This document shows positions 53,979 through 64,000 of a stretch of DNA of 64,000 nucleotides, in pieces. The DNA is from Paracentrotus lividus (taxonomy: Eukaryota > Echinodermata > Echinoidea > Camarodonta > Echinidae), in assembly GCA_940671915.1 (NCBI GenBank), contig CALNVZ010003433.1, positions 23,726,886 to 23,790,885 of the forward strand, given 5' to 3'. The notes under the pieces were generated by a model. That model did no database searches. It was not told the origin of the DNA and saw only the letters and a program-made list of their open reading frames with translations. The position numbers and the translations under genes are program-made. The stretch's first letter is position 1, and each line of letters opens with the position of its first letter.

Positions 53979-56900
53979 AGATAAATCTAGTCCACTGAAT
54001 GTGAGACAAGGGATAATAAATCTATGATTTTAAGATGATGATGGATGTTCATAAACTAACAGCTGCCTCAGTCTTACAGTCATGAGAGTACCGTGTTCTT
54101 CGGCTGGTAAATCTGGAAATGCAGTTTGGTATCGTGAACACGAGAAGAGATAGGTTTTAATGCGTGACGAAGTGCTAGAGTATGATGATGGAACTGACTA
54201 GGGTTTAGAGTAGGCTAGGGTATAGATAAGAATTTCTTGCCACTCTTTTCCAATAACACTGTACATGTCTGAAATAGCAGGCCTCACCAAATATTATGAA
54301 ATTTTTATTCAATTATTCCTAAGTATATGATATCTCCTAAATAGTAGAAGGATCAGACAGAGACAGTAAAGAGAGAGAGCTTCTGATGGATCCAGAATGG
54401 CTCGCAAAGAAAACTCAACCAGGGTTTTGGTCTTTTCAAATTTACATCAAGTTAACCCAACATATAAAATATCATTAAAACCAGAAGTCTGGTGTCGTGG
54501 ACAAGACCAGAATATGAGTTATTTTCATATTTAATAATCATTTGGAGATAATGACATGCTAATGGGACACTTGGAAATCAATATGGAGAAGTGGTGACCT
54601 TTTTTTTTCTTGAAGGGAAACCATAACTCAAAGAGAGATTAATCTTCGAAGAGCAAAAAAGGGAGAAGGAAGTTATAAAAGTTTCCTCAAAATTGGATAG
54701 AGAGAACTTGGTAAAAATTAGAGAAGTTTGTACTATCTAAGAGGATCCCTCCAATTAATTTAAAATTGCTTCACAGTAGCATTTTTTTTTTGTGGACAAC
54801 TCTTGTTGTTGTATGCATTTTGAATGATAATAGGGAATCTGAAGAAAAACATTGTTCAAAAACAAATGGAGGGTTGTCTTAAAATGACCATTAGCATTTA
54901 TGTCATTGAAAGGTTTTCCAATGAGAAAGTATCAATGAGACTTTCAACTTTCATATACTAGCATTTAATTTTATAAGTGAAATTTTGATTAAACTTTTAA
55001 AGAGTTTGTCTCTTATTTACTCTCTCACTAGAAGATTTATTGCTGTCCTAGAAGATTTATTCTGTCCTTGGGTTTTGGTTTTAATGTCTGTAATCAAACC
55101 TGTCTAACATGTTCATTGAAATATGCTTCCTATTATCATCAGATTTATTATGTATCTTAAGATTTTCATCATTACAACTCCTAAGAAATAACCAGAAGAT
55201 TTACTCTTTTTGAAGCAACAGATCCTGGAGTGTCCCGCTCATTTTTCTAGATGATGATGCTTTCAGTCCAAGAAGTGGATCGCCGCCAGTGGTTGGACTT
55301 CCCTGAATTTAAAGCAGTTATTGTCAAATCCAATAGTTCCAGGTAATTTGAAAGTCATTTCTCAAGCTGACCAGTTTTAAATTTCCAGGCGATGGAAATA
55401 TACCATACTGTAAATGTGTTCGCCTAAATGAATTGGAAAGAGAAATCTAGCTAATGATATCCGCCGGGTGAATAATATCGTTTTTCATTCTATAGGTTGG
55501 TAAGGAATGGTTGTTGATGTGGGGTACTAACAATTTCGGTTTGGTTTCTAGTTTTAAAGAAACAGAAAAAAAAGTTGCACTAACACCTATGCACCATCTT
55601 TAGCTGTTTTAAATCCAATTGTTGTCAAATTTTATTTGAAACTTTCTATTGTTATTTCCATATATTCAGTGCTATTTAAATCATTTGTTTAAAGAAACTT
55701 TTTTCTGTTAAGACTACATAGAGATTGTGAAATGTTGCTTCTTAGCATTCTGTTCTTCTTTCTAAGGGGCATCCACATCACCGTATAATGCCAAAAAGAC
55801 AGATGACCAGGGTTTGGTGTACAGTACAGCTGTTATCAATCTTTTTAACGTAGCAAAACAAACTTCTTGGCTGTGAACCATCATCTCTATTAATACTTAC
55901 CGACATATAATTAGTATTGATCATTACTGTCTTCAACCTGTTGTCCATTTTCATGTTCAACCAGATAAACTGGAATGCACGTGTGTGACTATACCCACAG
56001 TTGCCCTTCCTGGAAGGGCTATTCGTTACCCGAAGCATTTTGAGTCATCCTTCCAAGCTTATGAAGGTTTTGCTTCCACTGTTTTCAGGCACTGGCACTA
56101 CAACCTACCCCTAATCTATTCATATTGCTCAGGGCATTGAAGAACATGTGACAAAGCAAGAACACTGTGATAGTTTGTGTTTGACGCAGTAATTCCTTGT
56201 TTCGGCCATCTTCTCGTTCAATAGCTTGCAATGCACAAAGAATGGAATCACCCTCTATCTCTTCTACAAAGGTAATACAAAACTTCTTTGACATCATGAA
56301 ATGTGGTCTCATTTTTTTTTTTTTTCTGTCTGCCCAGCGAATTGATGAATTTTTCCTGACTTTCCACTAACTCTTTGATCTTGGAAAATGTTTTTTTCAA
56401 CCTCTTCTGACTACTAAATCATCTGCCCTGGAAATCTGCAAAACTGCTCCCGCCGCATTTATACGATTCTGGCAGCAGACATCCGCTCTCGAAGCTTAAA
56501 TACTGTTGAATATATTAATTTTGGTGATATATTAAATTTTATAATTTGATTTTGGAAAAATGAGAAGAAATGGGAATTATTGTGAATTTGAACCTGAGAC
56601 TCCTGATTGCTAGACGGGTGACAACCGAGTGAGCTATGGCACCTTATGTTGATGTATTCACAGAGAACCCTTAACCTCTCAATGCTTGAGTAATTCAGAA
56701 GCTAGTTTCCTGATCATTACATTCTTTGTTCAAATTTATATTAAAATAAGCTGCATCCCTTTCAACGTGATTCACACATTTATCCACGAAGTTGTTTCTA
56801 TCCTTCGGGTTTGCCCGGTTCTACCGGTATCTGTACTTGAACATTTTAAAGGCTAAGGGGTTATCCTGGGATGGACATAGACATAGGGTTTGCCATAGCT

Positions 56901-59633
56901 CAGTCAGTTTGAGCACCAGTCTAGCTTATTAGGAGGTCTTGGGCTGAATACCAATGGAATCCCATTCTCTTTGCTCATTGTTTATTTTTTTTAGTCAATT
57001 TCCTTTTCTTCACATTGTCATATTTGCTTACACTCTCTACAGGGTCATGTGTAAAATATCGTCTCCATCACGAATGCCATGATCTTGAGATGCATGACTA
57101 TGGGCCAAAAACCATGTACTCTGGCAAAGTTGCCCAGTGTTGGTGGAAGCCTCTTTAAGACAAAAATTCCTCCTCCTGACACGATTCAAGAGCAGCTGGA
57201 CTCTTTGAGCAAGACACGACAGGAGCTGAGAAACGGGCTTTGCGTGATTCTCAGGAGCATATACAGAGCCGGATCAGGAACCTGCAGCTGGATCAGAGTC
57301 AAAAGCTACAGAAACATCAGATGTGAGTGATTTGAAGGAAAACAATGAAACCAATAAGTAAGTGGTTTCTAGGACAATTACCTGCTGACAATTACTTCCC
57401 CCCCCCCCACAGACTACCCTACTAAAGCTCTTACCTACACCCTGACACACTACTTCTTGGGGTAGTTGTCCTGGGGGTAATTGTCTCAGGGGGATAGTTG
57501 TCATGTTTACGATTGCTGTGTATCTTTATAGTTCGTAGATCTGTTGTATGATGAATCTCTTAATGCCATATTAGCAGTGGTACTTCATCTAGGCTTCTAG
57601 ATCTGTTGTATGAGATGAATGTCTGAGCCTTGTAGTAGCGCACAAGTCGCAATGTGAAATTTTAAATTGAATTTGATGAAGCCCTGAGCCACATTGCAAT
57701 GGGCCTTTGTAGTTCTTGAAGATCTGTTGTTGATGGTCTTTGAGCCCATGTTAGTTGTTAAAGTACTCTGACAATCATGTAGCTCGCTGCTTGTACCTAT
57801 GACCTTGTATAAGAATGCATTGGGCAGTTTACATAAGCTTGATATGTGATGCTACTACATGAGTTATTTTTTGAATTTTTTTTATGCTATTGTAATCTGG
57901 AAATGTTGAACACCATGTCAACACATCATTTCATAATTTATTTTGTTCTAGGTTTTTTAAAAACTTATTACTACAGTCCTTTTCGCGTTGAAATTGCTAC
58001 ATGCAACCACCTAATAGCAAGAACAATTTAACATTACTGTATATCGTTGTCAATTTCAGAAAATACTTCTTGTCAATACCGTTTCCAGCCTCCTTGTAGC
58101 TGCATTGTGAAATTTTTTCCAGTATATTTACATACAAACATTGGAATCAGTAAGTGCATGATAGAGTATCCCGCTATCAAGACTAAAACAATCTCTTTTT
58201 TTAAGGTTTCTCGATCATGATGTGTTTTTGTTTTCCTTTCAGGGCTGCTGTGGAAAGATACCGCCCGCCCACAAAAAAAGAGACGTGACCGGACTTTGAC
58301 CAGAACATGGCCTAGCACCCTGCAGTACTTGACTGCAAAATTTCAAAGCCTTTACCTGAACGCTGTGCAGATCTTAAAATGGACACTGCTATTTCTGCAG
58401 CAGCGATAACAACCTATCAATCCCACTCCAAACAATTGACATTTTTGGAGAAAGCTGTCCATGAAGATTTTCTCTACGCTCAGATGGAGTCCTTGTGAGC
58501 CGTGTCAAAGAGTTGAGGTCAGCTGATTCGATGCTGTCATGTCCAGATACAAGAGCCTTTGTTGTGATCAGTATCACACTGCCATTCACGGATGCTTCAA
58601 AGGACCCACAGCTGTCACCAGAGCTCCAGAGTATCTAATGGTATGGTTTCATTCTAAATGTTTCTTTTTTTTTACTCTACATTAAAGACTGTCTGTGTAT
58701 ATATAATTTTAGAGGGACTTTCTTTAATAATTTTCATCATGCGATTGATGTTAGGCGTTTGACATTTCAATCCTATATTCCCATCGGCGTGGCAGACGGA
58801 TTTCATCACATTCTGTCATTGCTTTGAAATATACTCAATAGATAGATAAATCGAATAATTAAAGAACTTACAATTAAGTTTAATGCTGCAACTATTAAAA
58901 AGGTATTTGAGATCAGTTTAAATGTGCTGTGTATTCATCAAGAATTCCTATAAACCCTGAACCAGAAATTTGGTCATTGCCTGGACGAGAACCACATTCG
59001 GAAATGTCTTTCTTGATAATAAATTTCTTTCTGACATAGTCATGGAATGAAATGGTGAGCTGAGATTATACAATAAATGCACTCGGGCTCGAATTTAGCG
59101 GTGTCGGTGCAATGGCCCTTAACAACGGCTGTCTGGCGACCATGAAACCTTTGACCTGCTGGCCCGGTAGGACACCAATCACCAGTTGAGTGTGTCATAC
59201 GCATCAAATATAACAGTCACACCAAGAACTCTACCCTAATAACCTTTTTGAGAACCCAGTTTCAAACAGGGTCTAATACAATACAACTTCTTATAAGAAC
59301 AGTTTTTGAATGGCTGATGATAGAAATTGATTGATGATTGGTGTGTCGTGGTGGCTGTTCTGCATTGCACTAGCTAGTATACACTCATGCAGACCTTTGT
59401 AGTGTTAGAAAATTAAAAGTCCCAATGTTTTTCCTTTTGTTTAATCTTAACTTCAGTGATAATTGTTTTGTTGTTTCTCATTTAACACAAGATTTTATGA
59501 AGAAACAATTTCATATATTTTTTTTTTTTTTAAGTTTGGGGGGTGGCGGTCGCTTATACAGTGTTGCATGTTTACATATGTTAATAATGTTATATTCCCT
59601 GGGGTTTTCCCATTAATTGGGTGGCAAGATATT

Positions 59634-59942
59634 CAATTGAGTACATGAATATAAAAAGGCTAAGTCCATTTTTTGGCGAAATTGAGTTTATATGGGTAAA
59701 TTGTTCCTTAACTTGACCATCTTGTGCATATATGAATTGTGAAATATCTCCGAAAGCCTTTAAATAAGGATGAAATCCGGTATGAAGTAAGAAAAGCCTA
59801 AGTCAGGACTTTATGGCTTTTCTTACATTCATATCTAGCGCCATCTCTTCATATTCTTGTTTACCTTGAGTACCTAAATGGCTGCTCATGAGTTACATGG
59901 AAAAAGTAAAGGTTGAAGTTCACTTGCAGATGTTTGTGCTTC

Positions 59943-59979
<37 letters not shown>

Positions 59980-61003
59980 GAGGGTGTGTGAGTAAGAGTG
60001 TTTGGGTGGGTGGGTGTCAATATATAGGATATTTAAACAATAGCTCTACAAAAAAAAAAAAAAAAAAAGTATTCCTATGGCTGATTTTGAGTGTGTGGAT
60101 GTGGGGGCATGCAGGGTGGAATTCAGGGATTGATGTTTTCTTACATAAATTCGCGTCACCAACACAATTAAAGTGTTTTGTTTTTGGTTTTTAAGAATTT
60201 TACCAAATTACTGATAATATAAAATAAAATTCTGCCCATTTACAAAAGCATTTTACCCCAGATCCTCTGGCAAACATGAAATAAAAGGCTTGCTAAGGAA
60301 AGTTTGTCACTCCATTTTACACCCCAATTAGCATTAAGTGGGGACGCCTCTGTATTCTTGTTTTTCTATTTACTAAAAAAATAAAAGGGAGGGACGATAC
60401 CCACGTCCCCCTAGCCGTTCTTGATGCTGTTTGTGTGCTTAAAGACTTCTGGTTTCATGGATGAAGAGACAGTGAACTGTAAAGCGTGAATAATAGAGTG
60501 ATTTGTGCAAACTTTTTCAGTATTTGAACACTACCCATGTCCTCACTTTAAACCCTGCACCACGTCAAGTGAGTCACCCGCTCGCTCATTAAACAAACAC
60601 ATCAGCTATAAAAAAAAATATAAAAAAAAACGCCTAAAATATACAAAAAGGTAGGGCCTCTTTTTTGTCTGATAATACAAGAAATTTCTTGTGTATCGAT
60701 TTTATACATTCAGTACTACATCAGTTACCATGTATATGAATGTAAGACCCGACTAAGTCATATATCTACAAAACGACCCAAGTCCCCAGACAAAAGGCCC
60801 GCCCACGAAGTACTTGGAAAATTTTGTTCATAAAAAAATTACAACATTTTTTTAATTTGTTTTTATTGATGTTCTTCGTGATGTCTTTTGGGCCAAATAT
60901 TTACTTTAAATTGCCCAAATTAAAAAATATTTTATTCAGTTTTTTCGATTATCGTCGATGGCTCCCATGGACTTAGGCCTTTTTATATTCCACACTCAAT
61001 TGC
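59634..61003. mobile_element. 1.37 kb TIR element in intron 5 of the second copy
   Basis: The left end CAATTGAGTACATGAATATA, then AAAAGGCTAAGTCCAT, is mirrored by ATGGACTTAGGCCTTTTTAT, then ATTCCACACTCAATTG, at the right: about 37 bp of near-perfect inverse. The interior includes a (TG)n tract and A-rich runs but no transposase. Confidence 0.75.
59945..59977. repeat. (TG)n microsatellite
   Basis: About 16 uninterrupted TG dinucleotides inside the 1.37 kb element. The cysteine/valine repeat frame is an artefact. Confidence 0.95.
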
Positions 61004-61952
61004 TTAGTGCAAAAAATTAAATCATTGATTGGCAACTGCTGAAAATCCATTTGGCATGGTTAAGGTTTAGTGTCGCAGATTCATGCCCCAAGGCCTGCTG
61101 GCCATCGCATAAAAAAGTTAACGGCAAGTCTGTAATGTTAAATTTTTATTCCCTCCTCTGGCCTCTAGGAACCAAGCAACCATCCACAACAGCGCAGACA
61201 ACCGAAGGATACCATCGCCAGTATGACTCCATACACCACAGACCAAGAAAGTGAATTCCTCGCTTCCATGTGATTTTCTTTGCCTGCACCTACGCTGTGG
61301 CTCCAAGATCAAGAACAGTCCCCATTCAGCTTCACACGCACTTTCGAAGATGCATCAAGAGGAATAGCACGTAACCTCAGCTTCTAAAGATGCGGGGATA
61401 GTTCGCAGAAAGAATGGCGCACTAACAAATTACCCACCGGAAAAATCAAGGCAAGGGTAGCGCAAGTAGCAAAGTGATGAAAAGCTAAAACAGAGGAAAG
61501 GAAGAGAGGTTGATCTGCTGAGGGTCATCGGCAAACGGTAACGAGTTGACATGAAAGGAAACTCCGAATCGGACGTTGTATATGTTGAAGGGGAGGCCAA
61601 ACGCAGCGAGATACCGTACGTCAGGCCCAGTTATCACCATCAGAAAAGGACTGCGTCCGTAACGATGAAGAGAAATGTCCATGGGGATGTGGAGGGTAAG
61701 AAGAACTCTTTGATGGTGAATCTTCCGCATTCTGAATCAAACACCGCTCGCCGAGGAAGGATGTGTTCAAACTTAGGAACACAGGAGGTGAAAGACTTAC
61801 ATGGTCGTTGCAAATGTTGATGTGGTATTAATTGAGCAGGGGGACCCGTTAAGAAAGCAACGACGGTGAAGTGGAAATATGTTGCATAACTTCTGTAGAT
61901 ACACCAGTTTGTTGACCAGATTTCCTGTATATCACCGACATCGTTAAGCTTA

Positions 61953-62458
61953 CAGTTTTGGGAAGTTCAACTACCCGGAATTTTTATGGTCTTAACCATG
62001 AAGAAAAATAATAGAAAGAATATTAGTGAAAGTTTGAGAAAATCGACCAAAAAATAGCGAGTTTATGAATATGTAAAATTTGATTCTGTGACGTCCGTGC
62101 GAGCAGCTCTCCCTTCGGTTGTGTATGTAAATTCATTTAATTTTGTCTTTTGTCATGGTTCTTAATAAAAGGAATGGGGTCAATTGATATAGGTATGTAT
62201 ATTGCACATTGTTTGATGGTATGTCGAAGCAGGTGACATAATTATTTTCCTTCTTCTGAAAAAATGTATTTGCATGGAATTTACGAACTACATCACAATA
62301 GGAGTCTGCTTCGCATGTGAGTAACAGAATTAAAACTTTTGAATATGTATAAACTTCATCACATTTTGGTCGTTTTCCCAAACTTGCACTCATATTTTCT
62401 TTTATTTATCTGCCTTTTTTAAGACTCCATAAAATTCAGGGTGAACTTACCCCTTTAA
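61953..62458. mobile_element. ~510 bp MITE in the 3' repeat of the second copy
   Basis: The left end TTTTGGGAAGTTCAACTACC and GGAATTTTTATGG match the inverse of the right end (CCATAAAATTCAGGGTGAAC, TTACCCCTTTAAG). It interrupts the second 227 bp-type unit, which is continuous in the first copy near 37030. Confidence 0.65.
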
Positions 62459-64000
62459 GAATGCTGGAGGCTGAGCAGACTTCCTATACATCGGTCATGT
62501 GCGAATGTTGATTGTGGATATATGAGCAGGGGAGACCGTAAGAAAGCAAGCAGTGATGGTTCAATTGTTGCAATCTGATTAAAAGTCAACCTGATATAGA
62601 GCCAAATGGTGATCTTCCATGTTTCGACAGAACATGATGATCGATCCCCGAGGGATCATCGTTCAACGTTTTTAGATATTGCGTTTGGAGCCCTGAACTT
62701 TATTTTTACTTGTATAATTTCGTTATATTTTTGTACAGAAGTGAAAGACATAGGAATTTTGTGGAAATTAAATCAGACATAATCCACGAGAAGAATTGTG
62801 ATGATTAATATTTGCAGTTGTTTAAAAACTGTGGCAGTATAACCAGATTATACACATAAATGTCAGGTGGTCTTAAACCTTTCCATGTACGGTAATAGAC
62901 GTCAGAGAGAGAGATGAGAAAGATAAAGAAGGACGACGAAATATTGGGAAGATAAATGAAACAGGTGAGGGAGAAGAAATTGATATAGATTGAAAAGGTT
63001 TTATTTCACTTGGTCCTAATAGCAGATCTGAATGTTTGAATATCACATGGGTTAAACCATTTGTCTAATATTTCATCTAATTTCAACATGGTCTATTGCA
63101 TTTTGTTAATTCTTAAATGAATATTTTGGTCATTTAATACATGAATAGACCCAACGCGTGTTAGACAATGGAAACGTAGACTAATTGGGCATTAGATGAA
63201 ATAGGAATATAGACAAATGTTAAATAGGCAATGACAATTAAACCACAGGGTTGTAGCAAAATGGATAACATCAACGCGGGAATGGAGAAAACAGTGATTA
63301 GTAAAAGTGGGTTGAGACCAATGGCTTTTTAGCTATTGTAGATAGTGAGACAGAATAGATGAAGAAAGATAAAAAAAAAAGAGTTGGAGAGAAATGCTTG
63401 AAGCCAGAGTTGATGGAGAGATATGGATAAAGATAGAAGCAGAATGAAGAAGTATATTAGACAGAAGGTGAGAGCTTAGACCTTGTAGGGGGGAACTCTA
63501 TGGATACAGAAGATAACAGAATAGAGAGGGACCCCAAATATAAAATCAGAGCGATAAGCAAAAAAGAATTAGATACAGTCCTCTCGCATTATAATGAGGT
63601 CTTGGACTATGTTGTGTTAAAGAAAATATGTTAAACAGTCCAACCTGATCAATGTGGCTATCATTTACAGACTCCAGCCATGGTGGTAATTCCTTATATA
63701 TCAAATTCACAAAAAGCATGATTCCACTTTCCTCCTGTTTTCATATTATTTTCATCTTACACCACATCGGGTCCCCTGTTCTACTAAGGTGGCTTAAAGT
63801 TAAGCCTAGTTAAATCTGTGTTATAGGTATTATGACTAGCAAATGGGACAAATCTTGATAGTCAATGTTTGATTTATCAGAATTTTTGGTGCTTAAACTT
63901 CTTAAAAAACTATCCAAATTTCCAGATCCATGTAAAATGTTTAGGAAACTTGCCTACTTTTTTGTCTCCCATTTTGCTGAGCACATAGTTAACAAGATTT

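Larger units (their letters stand above)
54397..61873 (+). pseudogene. second copy of the zinc-finger gene, frames broken
   Basis: Exon equivalents lie near 54397-54422, 55222-55342, 55965-56271, 57043-57357, 58243-58640 and 61169-61873. Each keeps its splice sites, but nearly all carry frameshifting single-base indels, starting with an extra base in exon 1. Exons 2-5 are otherwise almost identical to the first copy. Exon 6 has many substitutions as well, about 15 percent by eye, and its finger is recognisable only across a frameshift. Exon 4 here helps read that of the first copy: it contains IPPPDTIQEQLDSLSKTRQE in one frame. Whether this is a true pseudogene or a working gene with sequencing errors cannot be decided from the window; the even spread of one-base indels in introns favours errors. 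Confidence 0.65.
51880..64000 (+). repeat. second copy of the 30150-38650 unit, indel-rich
   Basis: From 'cttctaaaaagtagag' onward it tracks 30150-38650 in order: microsatellite, all six exon regions, the tRNA-like pair, the intron 4 repeats, the 3' unit repeat and the MITE. Single-base indels occur every few tens of bases in introns and exons. Four blocks are extra here: about 52440-53262, 53349-53978, 59085-61130 and 61918-62455. Confidence 0.85.

Noticed and set aside
59913-60194. Frame with a CVCVCVCV run
   Set aside because: Translation of the (TG)n microsatellite.

Overview
This is animal genomic DNA: split genes with GT/AG introns, AT-rich intergenic sequence and a very high load of small inverted-repeat elements. 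The repeat landscape and the gene set suggest an invertebrate deuterostome, most likely an echinoderm such as a sea urchin. That assignment is inferred from general appearance, not proven by a marker. Two runs of N (1-186 and 50898-50997) mark scaffold gaps.

Layout. Positions 187-16144 hold no gene I can support. They are filled with inverted-repeat elements, a degenerate purine-rich GATGATGGAGAAG satellite, a 3.6 kb foldback element with 0.6 kb arms, and a 2.0 kb inverted-repeat element packed with GCGAGCGCGAAGCGCGAGC motifs. Positions 16145-20246 (+) encode a three-exon von Hippel-Lindau (VHL) protein. Positions 20247-27969 are its 3' flank and gene-free sequence with another TA-flanked foldback element. 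Positions 27970-30078 (-) encode PXMP4, a peroxisomal membrane protein, in four exons. Positions 31452-36915 (+), divergent from PXMP4, hold a six-exon gene of about 620 residues with one C2H2 zinc finger near its C-terminal third; I do not recognise it. Positions 41315-49747 (-) encode TADA3, the SAGA/ATAC adaptor, in eight visible exons. Its 5' end is missing, probably in the gap at 50898.

After the gap, 50998-64000 is a second copy of the zinc-finger gene region (about 30150-38650). It starts with the 3' flank of one unit (50998-51880), which runs directly into a complete unit (51880-64000), so the arrangement is tandem. The complete unit is full of scattered one-base indels in exons and introns alike, and carries at least four extra insertions that are themselves clean. 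This is most easily read as an unpolished long-read assembly of a duplicated region or an alternative haplotype, though a real tandem array of partly decayed copies is possible.

The genes do not form one pathway. VHL is the substrate receptor of a cullin-2 ubiquitin ligase, TADA3 serves histone acetyltransferase complexes, and PXMP4 sits in the peroxisome membrane. VHL and TADA3 also lie close together on human 3p25, so part of this order may be ancient linkage. The less ordinary content is the duplicated, unrecognised zinc-finger gene; the repeated partial copying of TADA3 exons within its own introns; and the unusual long-arm repeat elements.
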